64,000 bases of DNA from Heminiphilus faecis (GCF_008728965.1 NZ_VSMC01000003.1:1-64000), one strand, 5' to 3'; shown: positions 8,960-17,551, counted from the first letter of the stretch. Notes: generated from the letters alone by a model not told the origin. Program-made: numbers and translations.

Positions 8960-10393
8960 TTACTTTGTTTTGACAAATGACATAAGCTCGCGCAGATCTG
9001 ACGAACGTGTAAGTTTTGTTACAATGAAGAAATAAAATATACCAGTAATTATACCGACGGATAGGCTTGTCTTATTGTCGGGTAACAAACCGACCGTTAT
9101 CCAGACAACCGCTCCCATTGATAAAGAATAAGCAAGCGACGGCAGTAAATCGCGCATCTGAGTCAAGAAACCGACTTGAAGCAATTTACCGGTATAATGG
9201 GTGTTTATTATAAGACATATCAAAGAACTCGCTACCGTACCCCAACACATAGCTACAAGCCCAAGCGGCACAGTGACACATAGGATGACCACACCTATAC
9301 ATTTTTTCCACACCTCAAGTTTAAGGAAAAGATCACTACGCCCTTTTACCTGAAGCAAGTTGAGGTTTATTGAATGTATCGGATACCACATCATATTAAA
9401 GCATATAATCTGAAGCAGTATCGCAGCAAAACTCCATTTATCAGTCAGAACAACTACAATAAACGGATGAGCCACAGCCGCAAGCCCTATCATCAACGGG
9501 AAAACGACAAATGCCGAAAGCCGCAAAAAGCGCCTGTATACATCTCTCAACCGATTATCATCATTCTGTATCGTGCACAGGACCGGAAACGTAACCCTCT
9601 GTATTATACCGGATACATTTGATGACGGAAAGTCTGCAAATTGCTGCGCCCGAGTATAATACCCAAGGTCTGATGCATTAAAAATTTTCCCTATAACAAT
9701 CAAATAAACATTGCGGTATATAGTATCAATTATACCAGAAATGGCAAGCTTTGAACCGAAGCCGAAAAGCTCTCTAAAAGAATTCCATGAATATATCCAC
9801 TGCGGACGCCATTTAGAAAAGGCCCAAAGTAATACCACATTGGCGGCCAAATTAGACAGTTGATACCAGACTATAGACCAGACTCCATAGCCAGTATAGA
9901 CCATCGTTATGCCGACTACTCCGGAAACCACCGCTGCTATAAGCGAAGCCTTTGCTTGCGTCTTAAAATCAATATTAACCGTCAACAGTGCCCGCTGTAC
10001 AACAACGAAAGAGTTGATTATGACACTTAATGATATAAGACGAGTAAGCGGAGTAAGAATTGGCTCATTATAAAATCGGGCTATTATAGGAGCACACAAA
10101 TAAAGGATGATGTATAGAGCAATCCCGGCACATATATTAAAATAAAACACGGTAGAATTGTCAACCTCAGACCGATCTTGCTTACGGATGAGTGCTTGAG
10201 AGAAACCACTGTCAACCAACGATTGCGACACAGCAATAAACACAGTAAGCATTCCTATAAGACCATAGTCATCAGGCGTAAGGACCCTTGCCATGATAAC
10301 CATGACAATAAAAGATATTCCTTGTACAGAAAAGCGCTCGATACTGCTCCATACAGTACCTTTGAATGTCTTTTGTTTAAGAGATTCAGACAT
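8960..10393 (-). CDS. Lipopolysaccharide/capsule flippase (Wzx, MOP superfamily)
   Basis: A 477-residue integral membrane protein with about 12-14 hydrophobic segments. The N-terminus MSESLKQKTFKGTVWSSIERF leads into GISFIVMVIMARVLTPDDYGLIGM, the signature of the MOP-superfamily polysaccharide export family found in Bacteroides capsule loci. It would move the completed lipid-linked repeat unit across the inner membrane for polymerisation by the Wzy-like protein encoded downstream. Its start overlaps the end of the acyltransferase gene by 8 bases, so translation may be influenced by the reading state of that gene's poly-G tract. Confidence 0.9.
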   Translation of the reverse strand: MSESLKQKTFKGTVWSSIERFSVQGISFIVMVIMARVLTPDDYGLIGMLTVFIAVSQSLVDSGFSQALIRKQDRSEVDNSTVFYFNICAGIALYIILYLCAPIIARFYNEPILTPLTRLISLSVIINSFVVVQRALLTVNIDFKTQAKASLIAAVVSGVVGITMVYTGYGVWSIVWYQLSNLAANVVLLWAFSKWRPQWIYSWNSFRELFGFGSKLAISGIIDTIYRNVYLIVIGKIFNASDLGYYTRAQQFADFPSSNVSGIIQRVTFPVLCTIQNDDNRLRDVYRRFLRLSAFVVFPLMIGLAAVAHPFIVVVLTDKWSFAAILLQIICFNMMWYPIHSINLNLLQVKGRSDLFLKLEVWKKCIGVVILCVTVPLGLVAMCWGTVASSLICLIINTHYTGKLLQVGFLTQMRDLLPSLAYSLSMGAVVWITVGLLPDNKTSLSVGIITGIFYFFIVTKLTRSSDLRELMSFVKTK

Positions 10394-11443
10394 TTACTTT
10401 TTTATATCCTTTAATCTTGGAGAAGATTGGTCTCTCAATAAAATAATACCGTAGCAATTCAAGCATAGTACAGATCACATATACTGAAACTACAGAAAGA
10501 AGACAATGTAGCCATAAATAATCATGGGTCAAGTACTCTGTATTTTTTAAGAAATCTTTCCAAAGCCACTGCCTCATGATATCGTTATTGGCATGCCATA
10601 ACAATACGCCGAATGCAATACCCCCCCCCCCACATAATTTACTGATTTTATGCATCTTATATTTAGCCGTAAAAAATAAAGGAATATTGACACTGCCAGC
10701 AAGAATATATTTATTTTATTTGCATCACCTATTGCAAAGCACCATATACTTTGAGATTTATCAAATTTAAATACAATAAAATCGAGTAATAATATTTCTA
10801 CCCACGTCAGTATTACAAAACCAATTGAAATCCAACCAAAATGCCAATTCAACTTTGACAAGTCATATTTACGTATATATGCTCCAACACAATACATCGT
10901 AAATGCCCACCCCATATAATGCCATGTTTTTTGATTAAAAAACGTATGGAGCATACAAAAATATATCAACAGAACCAATAGCAAATAACTATACTCCTTC
11001 TTATTAAAGGATTTTAAAGCCTTATTTATAAATGGCGATAACAAATAAACTACAATATAATTAGATATAAATGATTCTGGCACATCAAAAATAAGAGGTA
11101 TTATTTTCAAATAATCCTTAAAGCCATATGAATAACCTATTGCGCTTAAAAATATACATACCAAAATATTTATTGATAAAATCTGAAATACCAACTGAAA
11201 TACTTTTCGCCACTTCATAGAACTATTAATCATAAAGTAGCCCGATATCAAAAAGAATATATTTACTCCGACTTTACCTCCTATAGACATAAATTGTACA
11301 AATAACATATTCCCGGTTAATATCTTTGGATTAATCAATTCTACAAAACCGGAATTTACGCAATAGTGGTGCAACACAATTATGAACATTGCTATAATAC
11401 GCAGAAGTTCAATATTAGACTGACGCTTTATTTCCAGTGCCAT
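10386..11443 (-). CDS. Membrane acyltransferase (acyltransferase 3 family), currently out of frame at poly-G tract
   Basis: The upstream part (11443 to 10574, 289 codons) starts MALEIKRQSNIELLRIIAMF, matching the first membrane helix of OafA-like acyltransferases, with VLHHYCVN and GVNIFFLISGYFM following. After SVNYVGGG it runs out of frame and stops. The downstream part, in another frame from about 10631 to 10386, continues GGGGIAFGVLLWHANND and ends ELLRYYFIERPIFSKI, the usual family C-terminus. The two parts meet at a run of 11 G on the coding strand (10621-10631); 9 or 12 G would restore one frame of about 350 codons. The family O-acetylates or otherwise acylates surface glycans. The gene is likely switched off in this copy. 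Confidence 0.8.
10621..10631 (-). repeat. Poly-G tract (11 G on coding strand), putative slipped-strand switch
   Basis: Eleven consecutive C on the plus strand, read as G in the acyltransferase gene. With 11 the frame reads V-G-G-G-V-L-H-S and soon stops; with 12 or 9 it continues as V-G-G-G-G-I-A-F-G into the rest of the enzyme. Tracts of this length are prone to slippage in replication. Homopolymer miscalling in assembly is the main alternative. Confidence 0.75.
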
Positions 11444-11529
11444 TTTGAAATATCTAATAAATCGATTTAAGCCAGAAAGAAGATGCCCTTTGTTATGAAT
11501 AAAGGTATATCACAAGTGAAAACGTACGG

Positions 11530-12144
11530 TTATTCGGGGAGGAGGCGGATGAATTCGGGGGCGACTTCGACGGCGACGGTGAGGAGTTGGGCGAGGTCGA
11601 TGAGGAGGTGGCGGCGACGGGTGCCGCGGGCCTTGAGCAGGCGTCCTTCGAGACCGTCGAGAGGGCCGCCGACTATGAGGACACGGCGTCCGTACATGTC
11701 AGGGGTTATCTCATCGGGACTGTAGTAGCGGGGCTCTTCGGTGGCGCGCACGGCAAGTATGAAGCGCTGCATGTCGACCCGGCGGACGGTCATGGGTGTG
11801 CGATAGCCGCGGCCGCGTTCGTAACGGTACTGTAGTGTGGGAGTAGCCTCAACCACAGGGTCGAGCTCATCGGCACATGCATGAACAAAGAGCAGGTCGG
11901 GAATGCAAGGCACCTCTTCGCGCTCACGGCGCCCGGATTTGGTGACAAGTCGCCACCGCATGGGAGTAAATACTTCAAAGCCGGATTCCCGCAGGAGCTT
12001 ATATGCGGGCATTTTGGCATTGGCACGTTTGAGGTCACGCATGGCATACCATTGCGTGCCATCCTCGGTGACTTCAACGCCGTTGTGACAGTCATCAGAG
12101 ACCTCGGCCGTAGCCGTGTCGGAAAGTGATGTTTCGGAAAGCAT
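11530..12144 (-). CDS. UpxY-type capsule transcription antiterminator (NusG-like)
   Basis: A 204-residue NusG-family protein. After a ~28-residue leader, TQWYAMRDLKRANAKM opens the NusG N-terminal (NGN) domain, followed by ESGFEVFTPMRW; the C-terminal part GRRVLIVGGPLDGLEGRLL is KOW-like. In Bacteroides, UpxY proteins are encoded first in each capsule operon and prevent early termination in the long untranslated leader of their own operon. Position fits: it is the first gene, about 180 bases downstream of a consensus promoter, with the capsule genes following. No upxZ-like gene follows; the next gene is the acyltransferase. Its base composition is clearly GC-richer than the capsule genes it precedes. 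Confidence 0.85.
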   Translation of the reverse strand: MLSETSLSDTATAEVSDDCHNGVEVTEDGTQWYAMRDLKRANAKMPAYKLLRESGFEVFTPMRWRLVTKSGRREREEVPCIPDLLFVHACADELDPVVEATPTLQYRYERGRGYRTPMTVRRVDMQRFILAVRATEEPRYYSPDEITPDMYGRRVLIVGGPLDGLEGRLLKARGTRRRHLLIDLAQLLTVAVEVAPEFIRLLPE

Positions 12145-12328
12145 GATGAATAATCGACAATAGCTCCTAATCCTGCCTCGTACTATATGCCTCTGTACTC
12201 TAAGCAGTTAACTACACCAACAATGAAAGTTGGACTGTATTTCACAATGCAATGTTTCATCAAGTCTGCATTGTTATGCTAACATTGATTGATAACGAAA
12301 ATGCCGAGAAAGGCAGTCGATACCGTTG

Positions 12329-12336
12329 CAAATTTA
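12329..12336 (-). promoter_or_regulatory. Promoter -7 element of capsule operon
   Basis: TAAATTTG on the minus strand, an exact match to the Bacteroidetes -7 consensus TAnnTTTG. The -33 box is weak (TGG about 20 bases upstream). A start near 12322 would leave a leader of roughly 180 bases before upxY, consistent with antitermination control. Confidence 0.5.
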
Positions 12337-12414
12337 GCGATTTTATATTAACTGTACCATATAATTGCGAATTTTTTTAGGAAAACATAAATTTTATATT
12401 GTGTATATGACCCC

Positions 12415-12437
12415 AATATGACATGGTATGTCATATT
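12415..12437. promoter_or_regulatory. Perfect 23-base dyad
   Basis: AATATGACAT and ATGTCATATT flank a GGT centre, giving 10-base arms without mismatch. It lies upstream of the capsule promoter (relative to minus-strand transcription). It could be a regulator-binding site or a small hairpin; nothing decides between these. Confidence 0.4.
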
Positions 12438-12546
12438 TTCACAGCAATAATGACAACCTTTTTCTCTATCGGATGTTATATTGGTACGAGAAGGCATTTT
12501 TCTGGCGTTATTAAAAAGCCGAATCACAAAATACGATAACCTTCTC

Positions 12547-12583
12547 AGCCCCGTTCCCGTCTCGGGAATGTGGGCTCTTTTTT
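12547..12583 (+). terminator. Plus-strand intrinsic terminator without an obvious gene
   Basis: AGCCC-cg-TTCCCG, loop TCT, CGGGAA-tgt-GGGCT, then C and six T. The U-tract is on the plus strand only, so it should end a rightward transcript, yet no plus-strand gene lies upstream. A small RNA of roughly 100-200 bases from this intergenic region is one explanation. Confidence 0.5.
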
Positions 12584-12669
12584 ATACCCGTGTCCCTCTC
12601 GGAGTTCATAGGTCAATATATAGAAAATAGGACTAATTGTAAAAATGCAATATCACAGATGTAATGTTA

Positions 12670-12716
12670 ACATAAAAGGAGGGTATCGCCGCTTGGACGA
12701 TACCCTCCTTTTATGT
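12670..12716 (-). terminator. Terminator of the HdeD-like gene
   Basis: Perfect 19-base arms (12670-12688 and 12698-12716) around a 9-base loop, located 16 bases after the stop of the minus-strand gene at 12732. The T/A-rich arm ends suit termination in either direction. Confidence 0.8.
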
Positions 12717-12731
12717 CAATCCGGCAAGGTT

Positions 12732-13301
12732 TTACTTTTCAAGGCCGCCGTTGTCGGCAGCGGGCTTGATATCGTATGCCACCATACATATCGAGAAGCC
12801 CCAGTAGATAAATGCAAGTGAAGTAAGGAAGCTGACCATCATCATATTCTGCACCCAGCCTGCCTCTATAAAGAAAAATCCGATAAGCATCAGCAATATA
12901 CCGTTGACGAGATAGAGCCACCAGTATTTGCCTTTGTGTCCGTTTACAGAGCTTATTATCATCGTGATGCCCCAGTAAAGGAATATCAAGGCAAGGAAAT
13001 ACGGGAATACCATTTCTGATAACATAATACTTCTTACCATCAGGAAGCCTATAAACATGTCAATCATGCCTCCGGCAATCCACCATCCCCATCCCTTGGG
13101 ATAACGCGGACCGGCTGCCACGATAAGTTGTACAATGCCGACAAGGATAAGCACCCATCCGAAAATCTGCGATGCGATTGCAAAACCTGCACTCGGCCAG
13201 AACCAATAAGCGAAACCGCATATTACCATTAAAATACCGGCCAACAAAACGAGCCACCAGCTCTTGGAGTAGCCTAAAAAGTTAAATTTCGTGAGACTCA
13301 T
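12732..13301 (-). CDS. HdeD/DUF308 family membrane protein
   Basis: A 189-residue protein with six hydrophobic segments in three pairs, each pair rich in Gly and Trp (for example WWLVLLAGILMVICGFAYWF near residues 15-34 and LVNGILLMLIGFFFIEAGW near 130-148). This repeat layout is that of the DUF308/HdeD family, linked to acid or envelope stress in enterobacteria; its molecular role is not established. It is a single gene with its own strong terminator downstream. Confidence 0.75.
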   Translation of the reverse strand: MSLTKFNFLGYSKSWWLVLLAGILMVICGFAYWFWPSAGFAIASQIFGWVLILVGIVQLIVAAGPRYPKGWGWWIAGGMIDMFIGFLMVRSIMLSEMVFPYFLALIFLYWGITMIISSVNGHKGKYWWLYLVNGILLMLIGFFFIEAGWVQNMMMVSFLTSLAFIYWGFSICMVAYDIKPAADNGGLEK

Positions 13302-13403
13302 AACTTTAATAAATTTAGTTGATGTTTTAATTATAAAACACCCAAACCGTTAATTTGTTGAAAGTTTATAAAATTCTCACAAATTATCCGGCCGAGTCAT
13401 CTC

Positions 13404-14114
13404 CTAAAGATAAAAATCCGACGTCAGTTCGCGATATTCCGGCGACCCTATATAAACGGCTTCGCGACACATCGTGCCCGGACGGGTCGAAATAAACCAG
13501 ATAAGTCGCGAAGGCGTCTTGGCTCCGATTTTTGTGTATACACTGATCAATCGAGTTACGTGAAGTCCACGCAGAGCTATCGACATAGTTATGTCATCCT
13601 CCCTGTCGGCAGGCGATATGAAGACCATGGCTCCCTGTGCAGTGAGCAGAGCCGAAGCAGAGTTTACAAGAGTATCATAGGACAGCCCGGTCTCATGGCG
13701 AGCCATGGCACGTGATGAGTCGGGCGATTTAAGAGTCGTCGCGAAATAAGGCGGATTGCTCACAACGATATCATAACGTCCGGCCAAACCGTCCGACAAC
13801 ATTTTATTAAAATCGCCTTCGACAACGGTTATACGGTCATGCCACGGCGATGCCGCCACATTCATCCGGGCCTCAGAAGCCGCATCGGCATCAATCTCCA
13901 CAGCCGTGATACTCAATGCCTGATTGCGCTGCGCAAGCATCAGAGCTATAAGTCCGGTGCCTGTACCTACATCGAGTGCATTGACATAGCCATTTACCGG
14001 ACACACCGCTCCGAGCAGTACACCGTCGGTGCCCACCTTCATAGCTGCAAGCTCATTTCTCACCTCAAACCGTTTGAAGCGAAATACAGATTCTCTATTA
14101 CGGTTTATTCCCAT
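13404..14114 (-). CDS. trmN6: tRNA1(Val) (adenine(37)-N6)-methyltransferase
   Basis: A class I SAM-dependent methyltransferase of about 236 residues. From the chosen start: FRFKRFEV, then the SAM-binding ALDVGTGTGLIALMLAQR, the acidic motif TAVEID, and the N6-adenine catalytic motif SNPPYFATTLKSPD. The order and the KVGTDGVLLGA segment match YfiC/TrmN6, which modifies A37 of valine tRNA. An ATG at 14180 is in frame, but a promoter element (TAAATTTG at 14138-14145) lies between it and the ATG at 14114, so the shorter start is preferred. Confidence 0.85.
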   Translation of the reverse strand: MGINRNRESVFRFKRFEVRNELAAMKVGTDGVLLGAVCPVNGYVNALDVGTGTGLIALMLAQRNQALSITAVEIDADAASEARMNVAASPWHDRITVVEGDFNKMLSDGLAGRYDIVVSNPPYFATTLKSPDSSRAMARHETGLSYDTLVNSASALLTAQGAMVFISPADREDDITMSIALRGLHVTRLISVYTKIGAKTPSRLIWFISTRPGTMCREAVYIGSPEYRELTSDFYL

Positions 14115-14137
14115 TGCCAATACTATTTCCGGCGATA

Positions 14138-14145
14138 CAAATTTA
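14138..14145 (-). promoter_or_regulatory. Promoter -7 element for trmN6
   Basis: TAAATTTG on the minus strand, an exact -7 consensus match, placing transcription start near 14131, about 17 bases before the ATG at 14114. It lies just after the catalase terminator, giving trmN6 its own promoter. The -33 box is weak. Confidence 0.5.
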
Positions 14146-14206
14146 CAATAATTCGAGCCATCTGCACATACATTCTTCACTAAATCTTTGAAAAGAAAAA
14201 ACTTTC

Positions 14207-14245
14207 AAAAAAAGGCTCTTATGTGAACCATAAGAACCTTTTTTT
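14207..14245 (-). terminator. Catalase gene terminator
   Basis: Arms AAAAAAAGG-CTTATG and CATAAG-CCTTTTTTT with a two-base internal mismatch and five-base loop, starting 9 bases after the catalase stop codon. The U-tract is on the minus strand. Confidence 0.75.
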
Positions 14246-14253
14246 AATAATAT

Positions 14254-15759
14254 TTATTTGGCGGTCGTGCGCTTGTCCCATGACGGATGGGCAGGGTCCT
14301 CCGCCACCAGAGCTTCGGCAAGACCTATACCCAACGCCTCGGCAAGCATACGTCCATATTCCGCATCGGCATTATGACAAGCCCGTACATGACGTTGCTT
14401 GATAAACAAAGGCACACCTTCCATCTGCGCAGCGGTGTTATCACATGTCGCCTTTTTGTCTTCAGCGGTCATAAGCCTCCACAACTTGCCCGGCTGCGTA
14501 TAGTAATCATCATCATAAAGACGTTCATCATAGTTATACATATCGCCGTGTAACTCCATTGGAGGCTCTTTTAGCGATGGAGTATCTTTCCATTCGCCAT
14601 AGCTATTGGGCTCGTATGCAATCGTGGCTCCGCAATTGTCATCAGTACGCATCTGGCCGTCGCGATGATATGAATGAAACGGACACCTCGGACGGTTAAC
14701 AGGAATCAGATTATGATTCACGCCAAGGCGATATCGCTGCGCATCACCGTAAGAGAAAAGTCGCCCCTGAAGCATTTTATCGGGCGAGAAGCCTATACCG
14801 TCAACAATATTGGCCGGATTAAACGCCGCCTGCTCAATCTCGGCAAAGAAATTGTCAGGATTACGATTAAGTTCAAGTATACCCACATCACGTAGAGGGA
14901 AGTCTTTGTGATACCACACTTTCGTCAAGTCAAAAGGATTTATATGGTACTTCCGGGCCTCATCTTCGGTCATCAGCTGTACCTGAAGTTTCCATCGCGG
15001 AAAATCGCCACGTTCGATAGCCTCAAACAAATCGCGTTGATGCGACTCCCTGTCTTTTGCTATAATTGCCTCCGCTTCCTTGTCTGTCATATTTTTTATA
15101 CCCTGAAGAGTACGGAAATGAAATTTAACCCATGTGCGCTTATTATCTTTGTTAATAAAACTATAAGTATGGCTACCGAAACCATGCATATTGCGGAAAG
15201 AAGCAGGAATACCACGCGGCGACATTGTGATTGTTATCTGATGAAGAGCTTCAGGCAGCAGAGTCCAAAAATCCCAGTTAGCTGTCGGATTACGCATTCC
15301 CGTACGAGGATCGCGCTTTATCGCATGGTTCAGATCGGGAAATTTAAGAGGATCACGTAAGAAAAATACAGGAGTATTGTTGCCAACAAGATCCCAATTT
15401 CCTTGGTCCGTATAAAACTTCATTGCGAAGCCGCGGATGTCGCGTTCAGCATCGGCAGCACCACGCTCACCCGCCACAGTCGAAAACCGGACAAGGCAAG
15501 GGGTCTTCTTACCCACTTCCGAAAAAATCGAAGCGCGGGTAAATTCTGTAATATCTTCTGTTACAGTGAATGTGCCGAAAGCACCGGAACCTTTAGCATG
15601 CATACGCCGTTCAGGTATCACTTCGCGGTCAAAATGAGCTATTTTTTCAAGATACCACGGGTCTTGGGCTGTAAACGGGCCGGGACGACCTGCTGTCTGT
15701 ACATTTTGGTTGTCGGCGATAGGGCGTCCGTTTTCAGCGGTAAGTCTTTTCTTATCCAT
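14254..15759 (-). CDS. katA: Heme catalase (clade 3, small subunit)
   Basis: A 501-residue monofunctional catalase that turns hydrogen peroxide into water and oxygen in the cytoplasm. Visible landmarks: [20 protein letters not shown] near residues 43-62 with the distal catalytic His, [14 protein letters not shown] near 89-102, the distal Asn in [11 protein letters not shown], and the heme-ligand Tyr in [14 protein letters not shown] near 331-344. The length fits small-subunit catalases. It is monocistronic, with a terminator downstream, and is divergent from the SPFH gene across a 190-base region. In Bacteroidales such catalases are usually induced by peroxide through OxyR; no OxyR site could be identified by eye. 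Confidence 0.95.
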   Translation of the reverse strand: MDKKRLTAENGRPIADNQNVQTAGRPGPFTAQDPWYLEKIAHFDREVIPERRMHAKGSGAFGTFTVTEDITEFTRASIFSEVGKKTPCLVRFSTVAGERGAADAERDIRGFAMKFYTDQGNWDLVGNNTPVFFLRDPLKFPDLNHAIKRDPRTGMRNPTANWDFWTLLPEALHQITITMSPRGIPASFRNMHGFGSHTYSFINKDNKRTWVKFHFRTLQGIKNMTDKEAEAIIAKDRESHQRDLFEAIERGDFPRWKLQVQLMTEDEARKYHINPFDLTKVWYHKDFPLRDVGILELNRNPDNFFAEIEQAAFNPANIVDGIGFSPDKMLQGRLFSYGDAQRYRLGVNHNLIPVNRPRCPFHSYHRDGQMRTDDNCGATIAYEPNSYGEWKDTPSLKEPPMELHGDMYNYDERLYDDDYYTQPGKLWRLMTAEDKKATCDNTAAQMEGVPLFIKQRHVRACHNADAEYGRMLAEALGIGLAEALVAEDPAHPSWDKRTTAK

Positions 15760-15913
15760 ACAATCAATCGAGTTTTATAATCAGTAAAATATTGTAATTT
15801 GAACATTTATAAGTCTAAAAAAGTTTTTCGACGCGGCCAACCGTCATAATTGTAATATGCAGATTTATGCACAAATAATTTACAACAGTTAGTATTTATT
15901 CAAAAGTTCTGAT

Positions 15914-15921
15914 TATATTTG
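15914..15921 (+). promoter_or_regulatory. Promoter -7 element for SPFH gene
   Basis: TATATTTG matches TAnnTTTG and lies 30 bases before the ATG. The -33 box is not clear. Confidence 0.5.
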
Positions 15922-15950
15922 CATATCATTAACATAATAAACACATATTT

Positions 15951-16820
15951 ATGGAAAACAATGAATATCCTTACAAAGGTTTGAGTATAAACGGTTTTAT
16001 CATGCTGTTTTTCCAGCTTTTGCTTGCTCTGCTCATCATGGCATTAATATTAATTCTGGGATGGATTGTACCGGCAGCCATCCTAAGTTTAATATGGGTA
16101 TTTCTATCATCAGGTTATATAAAGCAGGAGCCCAACGAATCGCGTGTATTGGTGTTTTTCGGGAAATACAGCGGCACATACCGTAAAGTCGGCTTCAACT
16201 GGATCAATCCCCTACTTACTAAAAAACGCATATCGCTCCGCATAAGAAACCTTGATGTCGAACCGATAAAGGTCAATGACAAAGTAGGCAACCCTATACT
16301 TATCGGTCTCGTGCTCGTATGGAAAATCAATGACACATATCGTGCCGTATTTGATCTCGACTCCGGATCAGCCACATATCAGTCATTCGTTGCCATTCAG
16401 AGCGATGCAGCCCTGCGTGAGGTCGCCGGAAAATACGCCTATGACAACGAGTCGAGCCACGCCGAAGAACTAACCTTGCGGTCAGGAGGTGAAGAAATCA
16501 ATGAAGAACTCGAACGCAAGCTCAATGAACGTCTCGCCATGGCAGGTATAGAAGTGGTGGAAGCCCGCATAAATTATCTGGCATACGCGCCAGAAATAGC
16601 GGCCGTGATGTTGCGCCGCCAACAGGCATCAGCCATCATCTCGGCGCGTGAAAAGATTGTAGAAGGCGCAGTGACGATGGTTAAGCTCGCTCTTGACCGC
16701 CTTGACGAAGAAAACGTAGTAAAACTCGATAACGAACGCAAAGCCACCATGATAGGCAATCTTCTTGTGGTACTCTGTGCCGATGAGGCCGCCCAACCCG
16801 TTGTAAATGCCGGCAACTGA
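15951..16820 (+). CDS. SPFH/Band 7 domain membrane protein
   Basis: A 289-residue stomatin/prohibitin-type protein. Two hydrophobic segments lie near residues 15-55, followed by the SPFH core: ESRVLVFFGKYSGTYRKVGFNWINPLL, VNDKVGNPILIGLVLVWKI and the dense charged helix around EELERKLNERLAMAGIEVVEARINYLAYAPEIAAVMLRRQQA. Such proteins oligomerise on the membrane as scaffolds, often with proteases or stress functions; the specific role here is unknown. In Bacteroidales this gene is commonly beside a small Arc-like or AT-hook protein, as here, though in this window the partner is convergent. Confidence 0.85.
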   Translation: MENNEYPYKGLSINGFIMLFFQLLLALLIMALILILGWIVPAAILSLIWVFLSSGYIKQEPNESRVLVFFGKYSGTYRKVGFNWINPLLTKKRISLRIRNLDVEPIKVNDKVGNPILIGLVLVWKINDTYRAVFDLDSGSATYQSFVAIQSDAALREVAGKYAYDNESSHAEELTLRSGGEEINEELERKLNERLAMAGIEVVEARINYLAYAPEIAAVMLRRQQASAIISAREKIVEGAVTMVKLALDRLDEENVVKLDNERKATMIGNLLVVLCADEAAQPVVNAGN

Positions 16821-16984
16821 TAAGGGAAAACGCTGTTGCTAAACGACGCCCTGCCCTTATGTCCATCCTGATATGCGGGCGCCGTAGGACTATTGGCGCC
16901 CCGACCCGCCTGCTGTATTTTAGCAGTTCAATCTGCCGGAATTTGTGTCTATCCATTTTGAGACTGAACCATTAATAAGCCATA

Positions 16985-17032
16985 TAATGAAAGAGTTGCC
17001 CCGCCTAATTAGGCGGGGCAACTCTTTCATTA
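16985..17032. terminator. 48-base perfect palindrome, bidirectional terminator
   Basis: Twenty-four-base arms with no mismatch and no spacer, centre CTAATTAG, GC-rich core (GTTGCCCCGCC) and A/T-rich ends. It sits between the plus-strand SPFH gene and the convergent small DNA-binding gene and could end both. Confidence 0.8.
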
Positions 17033-17063
17033 GTCTATGCATGCATTAAAATGGGTGGTTATG

Positions 17064-17249
17064 TCAGCAAAGTCCTTTGTCTTGACCATGCTTAAGAACA
17101 GCTTCACAGATAAAATCGGTGATGCTATCCACTTGTTCCAGAACTGCATGCACTGTTGCGGGAGCATTAAAGCCATAGCGCTTTACTGTCGATTTTTTGC
17201 GACCGGCACCGGGACGGCGTCCGCCTCGCTTTTTTGCAGTTTCTTCCAT
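17064..17249 (-). CDS. Small DNA-binding protein (AT-hook-like motif plus helical tail)
   Basis: A 61-residue basic protein. Residues 7-19 read KRGGRRPGAGRKK, an AT-hook-like GRP-rich patch, followed by STVKRYGFNAPATVHAVLEQ and DSITDFICEAVLKHG, which resembles the second helix region of ribbon-helix-helix proteins. It is likely a nucleoid or operator-binding protein; targets are unknown. It has its own consensus promoter (17321-17328) with a leader of about 65 bases, and it converges on the SPFH gene across the palindromic terminator. Confidence 0.6.
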   Translation of the reverse strand: MEETAKKRGGRRPGAGRKKSTVKRYGFNAPATVHAVLEQVDSITDFICEAVLKHGQDKGLC

Positions 17250-17320
17250 AATTCGCCTAAACTAATTGCACAAAAACGTAATGTTGAACTTTGCGAGTGA
17301 TAAACTCGTAAATTCGGTTG

Positions 17321-17328
17321 CAAAACTA
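17321..17328 (-). promoter_or_regulatory. Promoter -7 element for the small DNA-binding gene
   Basis: TAGTTTTG on the minus strand, fitting TAnnTTTG; a TTG lies 22 bases upstream, slightly more than the usual 19-21. Confidence 0.4.
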
Positions 17329-17505
17329 CAAAAAAACTTATTTTATACATCAATATTAAGATATTTTTTGATGCTTTTTTAGTGAAAAAATGAATTTGAC
17401 ACAACATAATCGCACCAAATTAACACGTTTTAACTCAATATAACTACCAAATATTCATATTTTCGTATTACTCGATATTTTAGCGGATAAATCATATTAA
17501 TATTT

Positions 17506-17513
17506 TAAATTTG
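17506..17513 (+). promoter_or_regulatory. Promoter -7 element for the transglutaminase-like gene
   Basis: TAAATTTG, an exact consensus match, 38 bases before the ATG at 17552. The -33 box is weak. Confidence 0.45.
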
Positions 17514-17551
17514 CATACCAATCTATCCATAACGACAATCTATAATCTCAA

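Larger units (their letters stand above)
12145..12731. other. Capsule operon upstream region
   Basis: A 587-base region without a convincing gene. On the minus strand it holds the upxY promoter (TAAATTTG at 12329-12336) and a leader of about 180 bases. It also holds a perfect 23-base dyad at 12415-12437, a plus-strand terminator at 12547-12583 with no annotated plus-strand gene before it, and the terminator of the next gene at 12670-12716. No long pair of inverted repeats flanking the promoter was seen, so this promoter shows no sign of being invertible. Confidence 0.5.
17250..17551. other. Divergent promoter region
   Basis: A 302-base AT-rich region between the small DNA-binding gene and the transglutaminase-like gene. 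It holds a minus-strand -7 element (TAGTTTTG, 17321-17328) and a plus-strand one (TAAATTTG, 17506-17513). No gene is visible. Confidence 0.5.

Noticed and set aside
11881-12129. Plus-strand frames inside upxY and long opposite-strand frames inside rpsA and purA
   Set aside because: They lie fully inside well-recognised genes on the other strand and follow from codon bias.
12547-12583. A tRNA or riboswitch at the GC-rich hairpin
   Set aside because: It is one hairpin plus a U-tract with no cloverleaf or conserved aptamer core; no tRNA was seen anywhere in the window.
12145-12731. Invertible capsule promoter
   Set aside because: No pair of inverted repeats flanks the promoter at a distance, and no invertase gene is adjacent; the only dyads are compact hairpins.
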